Of a DNA stretch of 64,000 nucleotides, positions 10,698 through 22,168 are shown in pieces. The notes under the pieces are model-generated. The model saw only the letters and a list, made by a program, of their open reading frames with translations, was not told where the DNA came from and ran no database searches. Both the position numbers and the translations under genes were made by a program. Each line of letters starts with the position of its first letter. Position 1 is the stretch's first letter. Source of the DNA: Acanthococcus lagerstroemiae (lineage: Eukaryota; Arthropoda; Insecta; Hemiptera; Eriococcidae); the NCBI GenBank assembly GCA_031841125.1, contig CM063112.1, forward strand, positions 20,982,603 to 21,046,602, written 5' to 3'.

Positions 10698-10850
10698 CAA
10701 AAGAAGCAAAGTGACCCACTCTCTCCAAATTTATTCAATTGCGCCTTAGGAGAAATTTTTAGAAAAATAGGGTGGGAGGGTAAAAGGATTAAAATCGATG
10801 GCGAATTTCAGACACATCTAGAATTCGCCGACGGGGAGGCATTTGCCTGG
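10698..10850 (+). pseudogene. RTE-type reverse transcriptase fragment
   Basis: Fifty-one uninterrupted codons encode an SDPLSPNLFNCALGEIFRK block, then GWEGKRIKIDGE and LEFADGEAFAW. In the RTE family the corresponding order is GDPLSP, LFNCALE-IFR, a short NGR-type loop, and LRFADD. The second aspartate of the catalytic FADD is replaced by Gly-Glu, so the enzyme would be inactive. Nothing on either side continues the frame; it is an isolated remnant of a LINE like that at 34.8-38.3 kb. Confidence 0.8.
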
Positions 10851-12300
10851 AAGTGTCGGGTGCCCCCGACACCACAAGCATTTTTTTCAACTTCACATTC
10901 TTTACTTTTGAGCCGTTCACCATTTTTGAATTATGGCCTCTTTTGAACTGGTTGTAACTTTTGAGCTGTGTATCATTTTTTCCCTCAGTTTTGGAAGATT
11001 TGCAGTTTTAGGCTGTTTTTCTGTTTTGGGCTGTTCAATAATTTCTAACTGCTCATTGATCTTGATCTTTGCTGCGTCCTCCACGACTTCTAATGTTAAT
11101 TTGTTTCACTGCTTTGAAAAAAAAAAAATCATTTTCCTCAATAACATCTGTCTAAAAAAATTTGAAGGGGTTCCATCATAACCAAATTGGTTATATTGAC
11201 CTGCCTCCAGCAAAAAAAAAAGAAAAAGAAAAAAAGAAGAGTTGTGGCCTACCAGTAGCAAGTTATGCAACTGGAATAACATGCTAATTCGAAATAATTC
11301 TTTTTAAATATTTTATATCCTGGGGTAACCCCCCCCCCCCCATTAGACAAAAAACGGGGGGAACACGGAAAAACGTGTTGAGACTTGGAGGGTACTTATA
11401 GCAGCCCCCCCCCCCACACATACACACCAAGGAATAAAATTAATCTAAATCGCAACTCCCAGAGTATTGCAACATAAACTGACTGTCGCTAAACTGTAAC
11501 TCTCTAACTAAACTGTTATTCATCTGATGTCCTGCCTGACCAATCGAAGGAGAAAAAAGGAGAGTACGTTATGAGAATAATAAGAAGAAGAACGCGGATT
11601 TGAAAAGATCACATAGCGGATGTACACGAATGCAGGAGACAAAAGACGTTTCTAAGACGCTCACATCAACTGACAACGTAGTGCTACTTATGGATGAAGG
11701 AATCACATGGTAAGTAACATTGAAATCGCATCTTCACAGGTGGGAGTCAATATGGCCAGCTTTAAAAATTGTCCCTCGATTTTTTGTCCATTGGCATGGT
11801 TCTTTTTCAACCAACCACAGAACAGATGTTTCAATATTTTTTCGTCGCAATTAATGGTCAAATTGTATACACTTATCAAAGCAATACGGTCCGCATATCA
11901 AATCCTGTTTTTTTGTTGTTTTTGTTTTGTTTTGTTTTTAGCAAGACTGGTGCATTCGCATATTATTGTCTACAATTAAGATATTTAAAAAAAAGTATTC
12001 CTTCGGCATGGTCATCTTTATGCATCGATAGACGTTCATCATCCACAAATAATTACGCCGAATTAATTGGTAAGCCTTTATCAACTCTCCATGTAATTTT
12101 TTGTTTGGGAATCTACTAATCGACGGCAGAATACTTTTGATTCGCTATTGTCTTTCGGCATGGACTTTTTCATGTGTCCTTCGGCATGGCATTCATCATT
12201 TTGATTGCTATGCCAAAATACAGAATCACCTCACTGTCGGCCTAATGATACAAAACGCCTCTTAACGACTCCCATCAAAAAAAGTTCAAATGCCCCTACT
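10851..12300. other. no recognised gene; C-homopolymer tracts
   Basis: AT-rich sequence with C runs at about 11330 and 11405 and a purine tract near 11210. Frames at 11707-12119 are low-complexity and hydrophobic and lack any motif. The latter part borders the fold-back-like element. Confidence 0.4.
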
Positions 12301-12334
12301 TTCCTCCATGAAGAAACATACCTGAAATATCAAC

Positions 12335-14330
12335 ATTTTTGAAGCTCCATGTCGCCAGCGGCTCATGTATACGGAATAGGAATGAAACTTTGTGCTTCCA
12401 ATTGCAGAATTTGTGCCCCATTCATTCTGAAGTTATAGACAAAAAAAGAAAGTAGGTCAATGCAAGGGAAATTTTGAAATTAGCTTCGATTAAAATAAAC
12501 CCCCGCTAAAATCAATATGCTAAATTTGTGCTTTTTTCTGCAGACAATTTCGAGCCCGCCAGTGCCGCTCCCCGCTCCTCCCTGATGGGGGCAGAACATT
12601 TTTCTTGCATGACCAAGTCGAAAGTATGCAGAAAAATTGTGCTCTAATTGTGCTTCATTTTCGCACCAGCTCCACTATTCTTGTACAAACTGCCCCCAAG
12701 TTACGACCAAAAAACCAAAAAAATGGGTCAATGTGCCGCTGGCGACATGCAATGAAAGTAATGAAATTAATTCCAATGAAATTGAACACAACCTAAAATG
12801 CTTGTGCTGAAATTGTGCTTTTTTGTGCCAACAATTTCAAGCCCCCTCCAGTTTCCCCTCATGGGGATACTACATGTTTCTTGGATTACCAAGTGTTCAG
12901 TTTCATTGAAGTTAATTTCATTATTTTCATTGCATTTCGCCAGCGGCGCATTGACCGACTTTTGGTTTTATGGTCATAACTTGGGGGCAGTTTGTACAAA
13001 AATAATGGGGCTGGTGCGAAAATGAAGCACAATTAGAGCACAATTTTTCTGCATACTTTTGACTTGGTAATGCAAGAAAAATGTTGTGCCTCCATTAGGG
13101 GGAGGGGGTACTGGGCGAGGGAGGGTTCAAAATTGTTGTCACAAAAAACATAATTTCAGCACAATCATTTTAGGTTGTGTTCAGTTTCATTGGAGTTAAT
13201 TTCATTACTGCATTTTGCCAGCGGCGCATTGACCCACTTTTGATTTCTTGGTCACAACTCGGAGGCAGTTTGTGCGAAAATGGTGGGGCTGGTAGGAAAA
13301 TGAAGCACAATTAGAGCACAATTTTCTCCATATTTTCGACCTGGTAGTGCAAGAAAAATGTTGTGCTTCCCATCAAGGGGGCGGGAAAGAGGCAAGCGGG
13401 CACGAAATTGTTGGCACAAAAAAGCACAAATGGTAATGCAAGGAAAATGTTGTGCCTCCTTCAGGGGGAGGGGATGGGGTACTGCATGAGGGTGGGGCGA
13501 AATTGTTGACACAAAAGCACAATTGCAGTACAATCATTTTAGGTTGTGTTCAGTTTCATTGGAGTTGATTTCATTATTTTTATTGCATGTTGGCAGCGGC
13601 ATATTGACCCACTTTTGGTTTTTTGGTCATAACTTGGGGGCAGTTGGTGCAAAAATAGTGGGGCTGGTGGGAAACTGAAGCATAGTTAGAGCACAATTTT
13701 TCTCCATACTTTCGACTTGGTAGTGCAAAAAAAATGTTGTGCCCCAATTAGGGGGTGGGGTACTGTGTGAGGGGGGGGGGGTCGAAATTGTTGCCACAAG
13801 AAACAATTTCAGCACAGTCATTTTAGGTTGTGTTCAGTTTCATTGGAGTTAATTTCAATATTTTCATTGCATGTTGGCAGTGGCATATTATTGACCTACT
13901 TTTGGATTTTTGGTCATAACTTGGTGGCACTTTGTGCAAAAATGGTGGGGCTGGTGGGAAAATTAAGCACAATTAGAGCACAATTTTTCTCCATACTTTT
14001 GACTTGGTAGTGCAAGAAAAATGTTGTGCTTCCCATCAAGGGGGCGGGAAAGAGGCAAGCGGGCACGAAATTGTTGGCACAAAAAAGCACAAATGTAACA
14101 CATTGATTTTAGCGGATGTTCATTTCCATCGGAGTTAATTTCAAAATTTCCTTTGCATGTCGCCAGCAGCACATTGACCTACTTTCGTTTTTTGGCTATA
14201 ACTTCAGAAGGAATGGAGCACAAATTCTGCGATTGGAAGCACAAAGAAGCACAATTAAAGCACAGTTTTTCTGTATTAGTTTCATTCCTATTCCGCATAC
14301 ATGTGCCGCTGGTGACATGGAGCTCATTTT
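12335..14330. mobile_element. fold-back-like element of inverted tandem repeats
   Basis: The left flank 12335-12600 is the reverse complement of 14085-14325; for example cggaataggaatgaaac near 12373 pairs with gtttcattcctattccg near 14279. Between them a unit of roughly 280-375 bases is present once in minus orientation (12602-12890) and about four times in plus orientation (from 12893). Each unit is marked by ttagagcacaatttttct, near 13034, 13313, 13688 and 13975. Long inverted repeats made of tandem units are typical of fold-back transposons. No transposase frame is present. Confidence 0.7.
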
Positions 14331-14948
14331 TGAAGAGTGACCTATTTATTTCTTTTTATCAGACCGTACGTTTGTTACTTCCGTCAAATTTGATTTTTTT
14401 CGAGCTCTCAGTTCTTGGTAGTTAGTTGTGGTTCTGAACTGGCTGTCCGTTATCAGTTTCTTAGCTGTGTACGAGTTTTGGGATGTTTATGAGTTTCTGG
14501 CATTAGGTTGATTTTTTGTTGTCTGTCAGCTTGAAGCGATTTCGTGTTTTCGGGATAACTGTCAATTGTATGAGTCGTTTATTTTGTCTTTTTTTTTTTT
14601 TACCCTATTTTGGTCGTAGTTGATTATTTTAAATCTGACTTCATTCAAACAGATATTTTCTTTTTTCATCAAGTGAATTCAAGGTTTGTTTTTTGGTCGT
14701 TCTAGCTGTAGACCGTAGCGTGCCCACACTTTCTCAAGGGCCTCCACTTTTCGAGGGGGGGGGGAACTTGAGGCAAAATTACGAATTTCATGCCTAAAAA
14801 GAAGAAAGAAAAAAGTCTTCGCCTTCTTACTAGGACGACAAACCTTCGCTCGGAAAGAGGGCAACGCTCCCATTTGCCCTTACTTCGACGCTACGAATCT
14901 AACTGACTGTTCTAGGCCGTTTTCAGTTTCCAGTCATCTTCTACTTGG
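14331..14948. other. no recognised feature
   Basis: T-rich sequence with many ttgg, gttttgg and ggttgt words, perhaps a decayed simple repeat. The minus-strand frame at 14679-14873 has no recognisable motif. Confidence 0.35.
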
Positions 14949-15062
14949 TGTGGTGGGACGTATGGCGATGCACGTATACCAAAGTGGCCCCTGAGACATC
15001 GCTCCCCCGGCCCCCAAAACTACCCTTTCGATTGCATCAGTGGCCGGAGGGAAGTCATCTTT
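14949..15062 (-). repeat. dispersed repeat, second copy of the 27.1 kb sequence
   Basis: The words ggacgtatggc, aaagtggcccctgagaca, aaactaccctttcga and tggccggagg occur in the same order as in the reverse complement of 27101-27236. Copies are about 85 per cent alike by eye. The family is not identified. Confidence 0.7.
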
Positions 15063-16640
15063 TACTTAGTTTTTTTCTTTTTCATTGATTAGATTAGTGG
15101 TCTGTTCTAATATTTTTGGGGTTGAACCTGGTCATTTTTGGTCATTTAAAGCTAATAGTCATGTTTGGTATTAGTGGTTTATGACCATGTTTGATTATTA
15201 TTGGCCAGATTTTGTTGGTTCTTATCTTTTGGATCGGACATGGTCAGTCATGGTCAGATTTTGTTCATCAGGTTTGGGTTCTTGTCCGTGTTTGATTGTA
15301 AGTTACAATTTTTTTTCTTTCTTCTTTTTCAGATAAAGACTCACTTGGTTATTTATCTGTTGTGGATGGTTTGTTTGTCATGAGGTACTCAAGTATACTG
15401 GATTGTGGCTCGATTTTGGGCTGTTCCTCAATTTTAGATTATTTGTCAGTTGCGAGCACCGTTCGTGTTTTAAACAGTTGGCTGGTTTCAGGTTTGTTCA
15501 CATATATAAAGATACTGGACGGAGGGGAGGGGGCAATGCAGCAGATTATATTCCAACCCCCCCCCCCCCAAAAAAAAAAAAAATCCTAGCGAACACAGCG
15601 GCAACAGTATCAATCGAGATGAAAACATAGAGTGCGTCCTGTAATCTCCTCCAGATCATACGAACAAGGCGTTACAATCGCAAGGTGTGTTACCACAAGA
15701 TCAGAAAGATTGGTATTGTGCACAGCATATTCAACATTGTGAAACACGTGGCTAGTAAGCGAACTGCGGCTGCACACTCTTCGGCACAGAGAAGGAAAAC
15801 TCCAACGCAACAAAACACCGAGAGGAAAGCAACGGCAAACTACCCCGACTACCTTGCCCAGGAGAGTCGTACGTCAGAAATCGCGACCGCTAACTTCCAG
15901 CCTCGGACATGGCGCCCGAAGAGAAAGAAGAAGATCGTAATAAAAAGATGAAAGGTTTCTCTCAAGCATCTTAAATCTCACCCCTTTCCACTGTCAAAAT
16001 AATGATGGCTCCACAGATCTGGCGAGTGAGAAATTTAGGCCGTCATTCTGAGACTAAGTTCACAGGCATAGATACTGACTAATGGTATTACCTGAGTCCA
16101 ACAAAAGGACCAAAAACTACGTTTTCAATAGATGTCTTTTCCAGGACATCCGTGTCACAAATTTAGACGGTAAATCAGAGCTTTGAGACTCTGTCTTATG
16201 GTGAGATGCTTCCCGCGCAGCGCCAAAAAATACCCGAACTGTTCAAGCGCTCATTCCCTCCTCGAATTGTGTTTTCAATACCATGCTTGCGAATGCTTCG
16301 AAAGACACAGCAAATTCGTGAGAGAATTCTGGATTAACCTTTTCGTTTCACGCATTTGCAAACGAACGCTGGTTTTCTTCAGGCTGCACCTGTGCCACAG
16401 AAACGATTCAAATTCGAATGGATTTTCGAACTTACTATGCAATACGTTTTATTTTATCTTTTATTCCCCCGGCGAGTGAGAAAATACGCGAAAATACAAG
16501 CACCTCCTCGGGTTTCTTCACCGTACTGTCGATTTAGAATCGACGATGTACAGTTGTACTTTTGCAATTTAGATCAAACCTCATACACGGATGAAATTGT
16601 TTCGCAACAAGCTGCTCCCACGCATCATCGAGCATATCGC
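15063..16640. other. no recognised gene; possible transposon traces
   Basis: A long T-rich part (to about 15500), a C run then an A run at 15558-15585, and a CpG-moderate part at 15630-15955. The last contains gaggaaagcaacggcaaact and gcccgaagagaaagaag, wording reminiscent of LINE or SINE tails, but no domain is visible. Frames at 16183-16667 show no motif. Confidence 0.3.
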
Positions 16641-17200
16641 ATATCGTGCTTGGCGTTTCGCGATTAGCGAAAATCTGCAGCGGGAATAGAAAAGCGCAGA
16701 CAGGCGGGCAGGAGAGGTCGACGACCTTTTCATATCGCGAGAGTGGACTCGAGTATTTTGAGACTCCCTTAAGAGCTACAGAGGCCGAGTGCTCGGGTAA
16801 TGTTTCGCAAATTGCGCCTTAATGAGCAGACGACGGTGAATTCGTTATGCAATCGCCGAGGACGAGTGTCGGGCTTTTTTGGCTGCTTATGCCAGTCCGT
16901 TGCACTTGTTCAGGGTTGTTGCAGTTGGCGAGCTTATTAATGGGCGTCTCGGATGTATAACGAGATGCCTTCAATTTGTTGTACACGGTTCGCAAATGTC
17001 TGCTTTTTCATTTCCGCTAATTACGTGCACGAAATGCTCTCTGAAGTTGAAATTTCCGGTGATTTTGAGAACGGAGAGGGCAGCAGAGGCCAAACAGAAG
17101 CCTCGCTGGTCAGTTCGTGCACCACGTACACCGAGTTCTATCTTCAATGCAGAATAGACAAGATGTGTCTAATTAAGCTGATTTTATAATCTAATGATTT
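16641..17200. promoter_or_regulatory. possible cis-regulatory block
   Basis: The stretch is free of repeats, has more CpG than its flanks, and carries five TAAT-core sites: ccttaatgag near 16820, cttattaatggg near 16933, ctaattacg near 17018, ctaattaagc near 17170 and ctaatgattt near 17192. Such a cluster is compatible with a homeodomain-bound enhancer. There is no direct proof. Confidence 0.25.
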
Positions 17201-17274
17201 CAAAGATGAGCACTGCAGAGCCCAAAAGAGGGTAAAACTTTATTTGATCTGATAACACTGGTCGTTAATTTCGT

Positions 17275-19090
17275 TTTCGTAGGAGGATTATGGATAATTT
17301 TGTCATTATACGTCTTTTTTATGTCTTATTATGTCTGTTATGTCTTAGGTGGTAGGACTTCTCAACCATGAACCCCCTCCTGAGGATAGGCTACTCCTGG
17401 AAAATTAAGCAATTAAGGGGCAGGGTAGGCAACCTGCAGCGACTTGTGATCTTGAAGATTATGGGTAATTATGTCATTTTATGTCTTATTATGTCGGTTA
17501 TGTCTTAAGACTTGGAGATCTTTTATGTTAGAACAGATTATGTCCTTGAAAGTAGCTGATCTGCCCCTGCAATTTTCCAGGGGCCCTCCTCCCCCTTCAG
17601 GAGCTTCCGCTACAACCATAAGCCCCCTCCTGAGGGTAGACTACCCCTGGAAAATTGAGAAATTAAGGGGTAGGGTAGGCAACCCACAGCGATTTGTGAT
17701 CTTGAAGATTATGGGTAATTATGTCATTTTATAATATGTCCTTGAAAGTAGCTGATCTGCCCCTGCAATTTCCCTAATTTTCAGGTAGGCAGCCCACAGT
17801 GAGTTTTTTTCCAGGAGAGGTAGGAGGAGCAGGAGAAGTTTTGGTTTTCAACGAGGGGGCTTTGCCCTCAGGCCGCTTCGCTTCCACCATGAACCCCCTT
17901 CCATCCTTTCTTTATCACGAGCCTCCTCCTCCTCCACCACAACCCCTCGTTGACCATGGTTGCTCTCCGCCTCCACGGGCACACAACAGTCGCAGCCCTC
18001 CTCAGCCACAAACTCCTCCCCCACAACGGCCATAGTCTTCCACCTAGTCTCCCCCGATCACCCTCTTCCACCCCTTCCACCCCGAGTGTCCTCCATTAGG
18101 ACCACGTCCTTCGACCACCGCACACCACTATGGCCTTCATTTCTGTTCACGTACCACACCCCACCAAGACCTCTTCACCCATCCCTACGACCTCCCCAAT
18201 GGCGGCCTTAGTCCCTTTCTACAGCCTTCCCTTTCCGCGGCTCCATCACCCTACGGCCTCCTCGCTCAACCACCACGAAGATCCCCTGGTCCTCCAACCA
18301 GGAGCTCTCACAACCATGACCATCCCTCCCCCGAGAGCCCTTCTCCCTCAAGACCTACCCCGCCACCAGCCCCTCCCGCACAACGGCCATTTCTCTCCGA
18401 GGTCACCTCTCTCACCAAGCACTTTCTCCTCCACCAGGTCCTCTTACTCCCGCCCCACCCAGGGACTTCATCTCCGTCTACAGCCCTGCCTCCACAGGGG
18501 CCCTCTTCCCCCTTCAGGAGCTCCCTTCTCAACCATGAACCCCCTCCTAAGGGTAGGCTACCCCTGGAAAATTGAGAAATTAAGGGGTAGGGTAGACAAC
18601 CTACAGCGACTTGTGATCTTGATGATTATGGGTAATTGTCATTTAATGTTTTATTATGTCGGTTATGTCTTTAAACTTTGAGATCTTTTATGTTAGAATT
18701 GATTATGTCCTTGAAAATAGCTGATCTGCTCCTGCAATTTTTCTAATTTTTAGGTAGACACCCCGCAGTGAGTTTTTTAGGAGGGGGAGGGATGAGGAGT
18801 TTTGGTTTTTAATATATAGAGAGTTATGTCATTATATGTCTTATTATGTCTGTTATGTCTTAGACAAAGGCCGGGATTTAGATATCAGGCTCCTTGGAGT
18901 TTTTTCCCAGGAGGGGGGAAGGGGCGAGGAGTTTTGGTTTCTAATATATAGAGAGATTATATTATGTCCTTGAAAGTAGCTGATCTGCCCCTGCAATTTT
19001 TCTAATTTTTAGGTAGGCAATCCGCAGTGTTTTTTCCAGGAGGGGTGGGAAGGGGAGGAGAAGTTTTGGTTTTTAATATACATAATATAG
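17275..19090. repeat. tandem array with TATGTC words and a CT-rich insert
   Basis: The block aaccatgaaccccctcctga recurs near 17366, 17612, 17886 and 18532, and ccttgaaagtagctgatctg recurs near 17547, 17740, 18705 and 18970. Units are about 250-270 bases and contain short tattatgtct repeats. From about 17890 to 18500 one unit is expanded by a cytosine- and cct-rich tract. That tract gives rise to long proline-rich frames on the plus strand that are not genes. Confidence 0.85.
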
Positions 19091-19440
19091 AGATTAGTTC
19101 ATAATTGACCCATTTTTGGTCCATTTTTGAGCGCAACTCGGCAACCAATTGTCGGAACTTTTCGAAATTTGTCTTTATTTTTGAAACAAAAACATGAAAT
19201 TTTCGGGTGCAACGTGACCAGAAACTATGTTCCCAACGCGTGAGCGAATTCTCCAAATGCGTAGGGATGAATACCCCCTCCTCTTGAGATGAAATTTTTT
19301 ATATATGGGCAGTATGACAGTAAATGCGCAAAATGAGATTTAAATTCAGATGCATAATTGAAGTTGAAAAGCACAACATACTGATAAATCAATGTAAAAA
19401 CATGCAGTTCATATTAAGTTTACCTCCCCCTCTCCTCCCC
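19091..19440. other. no recognised gene
   Basis: AT-rich sequence; the minus-strand frame 19002-19256 overlaps the array edge and has no motif. It leads into a C-rich stretch just before the hAT-like end. Confidence 0.35.
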
Positions 19441-19466
19441 CTGGAAAAATCCTGGCTACGCCACTG
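19431..19466 (-). mobile_element. solo hAT-like terminal repeat
   Basis: The sequence cctggctacgccactg ends at 19466. Its reverse, cagtggcgtagccagg, is a very widespread hAT terminal repeat, and the adjacent run of C-rich sequence is as in the other hAT-like MITEs here. No matching left end was found within several hundred bases. Confidence 0.6.
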
Positions 19467-21059
19467 GAAATTTCAACTACACCGGTCGATCTGCCATGAC
19501 TTACATACTCGTAATCACCTTTTGGTTCTCACCAATTCAATTGTGCTTCAGGTCTTTATTAAGACTTTTCATAACTGAAATTTTCCAGTTTTCTTTAACT
19601 GAGAATTTGATATCGAAATATGTCTGGTAGGGTTTCCAAGGTCGTTGAATATACTTTCAGTATTAGTTTGCTCCCAATTTAACAATTGGGGAAGGGGAGG
19701 TTCAAGGTCAAAATGTTTATAAATTACAATATGGGTACTGTATCTTAGGCTGCTAGAGTCATTGAATTAATTTTTTATATTACCATTACTGCAAGATGAA
19801 AACTAGGACACTCACCGAGGAAGCGAAGGGGAGGGGTAAATGGTTGAAATTTTCAAAAATTTGGGTACCAAAAGATAGGATGAGGGTAAAGGGTCAAAAT
19901 TTTCATGAATTACAATATGGGTACTATCCTATGTGATTCAAAACTCTGTGAACTTGTTTCTGATATTTTTATACCCCTAGGGCTGAACTTTCAGTAAGGT
20001 GGTTCAAAATTTGCAAATTCACTACTATTAATCTAGCTAGGATTTGAAAGTTTTTCTTAAATAAGAAAGAGTTACCGAAGTTTTTGAATTTCTTACAGGT
20101 AAATAACCATATGTTTTACTAAACAAAGGGGAGGGGTGGCTACCGACAGTCACATGTTTGGATTTCTCAGGCAAGTAATCTTATCGACGCTAACAGTGGG
20201 AAAACAGAGAAGAAAGTTTTTCATTTTTCAAACAAATTGCCCTACTGGAGTTCTTTCTGGGTGGAAGACACGAAGAATTGACTAGCTTCACGCCTGCTTA
20301 GGTGAAACATTGATTGGCTACCTGTCAGTCACCCTGCCTAGAATTCTAGAGTTTCTACCGAGATGTGGATGCAATACAAGAATGAAGATCAACGGACCCA
20401 TCAAATCTATGCTGAGACTAGGGTTTCCAAGCATGTGTTAAGCAAAAACAAAAGAAGGAGGGGGTATTTTGACTAAAAATTAGACGAACCCTCTGCTTCT
20501 ACTTTTCTTGTTTTTGCTTGTATTTTCGTATCCATTTATGTATTCAATTTGCGAACTAAAATGCAGAGAAATTGAGGAAAAATTAATACGAAGTGGTTGT
20601 AGAGTTGCAGCTGTGTACCAACTTGAGGATGAAATCAGAATCTAAAAAGTCCAAATAAGTGAACGTGACTTCATTCGATGAACAAGTTATTCAAAAAATA
20701 ATCAAACCACTTGAAAAGTCACTCGGAAACAGGGTAGAGACCTACTGAAAGTAATTTGAACTAATGAAAATTGAGGCCTCGTTAAAACTCGATTGAAACT
20801 CATTGAAATTTGTTGGGCCTGATAATGTTCTCATTCTGCCAGTGAGCACAAATAAAGTGAAAGGGGTTAATGGGGATTCATCTTCTCCAGAAAGAAAAAT
20901 AGCATTTTAGAACTTATCACCGAATACACAAACTTTCTAACTCGATAGACTTTTTTCCCCTTATGAAGTCAAAATTTGGAAAACATTTTATTTGCTTGTT
21001 AAGGCAAATTCTGGATGAATTTCGTTCTGTCCCCGTCCTGTCCTCAGAATGGTACTGTT
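19467..21059. other. no recognised gene; one local duplication
   Basis: The word aattacaatatgggtact occurs at about 19722 and 19910 with related sequence before it, a decayed duplication about 190 bases apart. The remainder shows no supported feature. Confidence 0.35.
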
Positions 21060-21205
21060 CTTGTCTGCTGGTTAGTCTTTCAGTTTGCCTGCCTGTTTGT
21101 CTATTTGTTTTGCTGTCTATTTATCTAACTGTCTGTTTATCTGTCCGTCAGTCTATTTGCTTATTGATCTATCTGTCTCACGGGCTGGCTAGCTGTCCCT
21201 TGATT
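21060..21205. repeat. degenerate CTGT-type simple repeat
   Basis: Words such as gtctgct, gcctgcctgt, gtctattt and ctgtctgt fill this segment. It directly precedes the first copy of the 0.5 kb duplicated element, whose own right part is rich in the reverse words cagacag and cagtcaga. Confidence 0.7.
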
Positions 21206-21241
21206 TAGCTGAGTGCATGTCTCTCCGTCTAATTGGCTTTT

Positions 21242-21738
21242 GCATTATTTAATAAATCAATCCCTACATCACCTCGGATTTCTAGGGTCGCCAAATTACC
21301 TTATTATGCTATATTTTACAAAACCACAAAATCAAATATTCGTTTATTTTACAATTACGAACAAAGTCTTTGAAAATCTGAAGAATTATGAGGAGGAGGG
21401 AGGATCTGTTACCCCGAGATCGAGGCAACTGACAGATCGCCAGTCAGATATGCAAGCAGACTTTCAAGCAGATAGATCAATGGTCAGAACAAATTCTTCG
21501 AAAATCTGAACAATTATGAGGGGGATCTGTTACCCTTCGATCCAGTCAAATTGACAGATCGTCAGTCAGACATACAGGCAGATAGAACAAAATCTTCGAA
21601 AATCTGAAGAATTATGATGATAGGGGGGGGGGATCTCTTACCCTGAGATCCAGTCAAATTGACAGATCATCAGTCAGACGTATAGGCAGATGATTTAAAG
21701 AGACAGATAAACTGATGGTCGGAAAGTGAAAGTCGCAG
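21242..21738 (+). repeat. 0.5 kb duplicated element, copy 1
   Basis: It is nearly identical to 28056-28561 in direct orientation, by eye about 97 per cent, from gcattatttaataaatcaat to gtgaaagtcgcag. Inside, a sub-unit starting cttcgaaaatctgaa and ending in a cagtcagac / caggcagat tract is repeated about three times at 110-125 base spacing. The flanks of the two copies differ entirely. The sharp ends suggest a mobile element, but no terminal repeats or target duplications were found. Confidence 0.85.
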
Positions 21739-22137
21739 AACTGCCGTCTGTCATTTCGAGATTTTAGGAGCTACAAATATGTACAGCTCTGTCAAGGCTG
21801 ATCTTAAATCCTCTCGTTGATCACAAAAATGAGACGTAAGTCCCCGTGTGCATTTTTGGAAAGGTTGTATTACCCAATATACTGATTCGTAAGATAAATT
21901 CTGCCCTGAAACGCAAACTGCGTTGAATTGTACCTAAATAAAAGAGCAACATTTCAAAATTTGGAAAATCAAAAAAGTAATAAGTACGTTTCGACGTGTG
22001 ATTTGAAATATTACATCAAATTTAACATCTGTTCCATTTGGAGAAGGAAAATCAGCAATGGATTCTCATATGAGGCCGAAAGAGTCATCGGCCTTGGGTG
22101 CCTGGCTGGAAGGGGTGCCTAAAAAATGAGGTCAAGA

Positions 22138-22168
<31 letters not shown>

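Noticed and set aside
12605..14172. Short repeated frames in the fold-back-like element
   Set aside because: They mirror the tandem unit, differ in register between copies, and show no transposase motif.
17799..18681. Proline-rich frames up to 183 codons, both strands
   Set aside because: Result of a C-rich tract within a tandem array unit; no start context, splice sites or domains.
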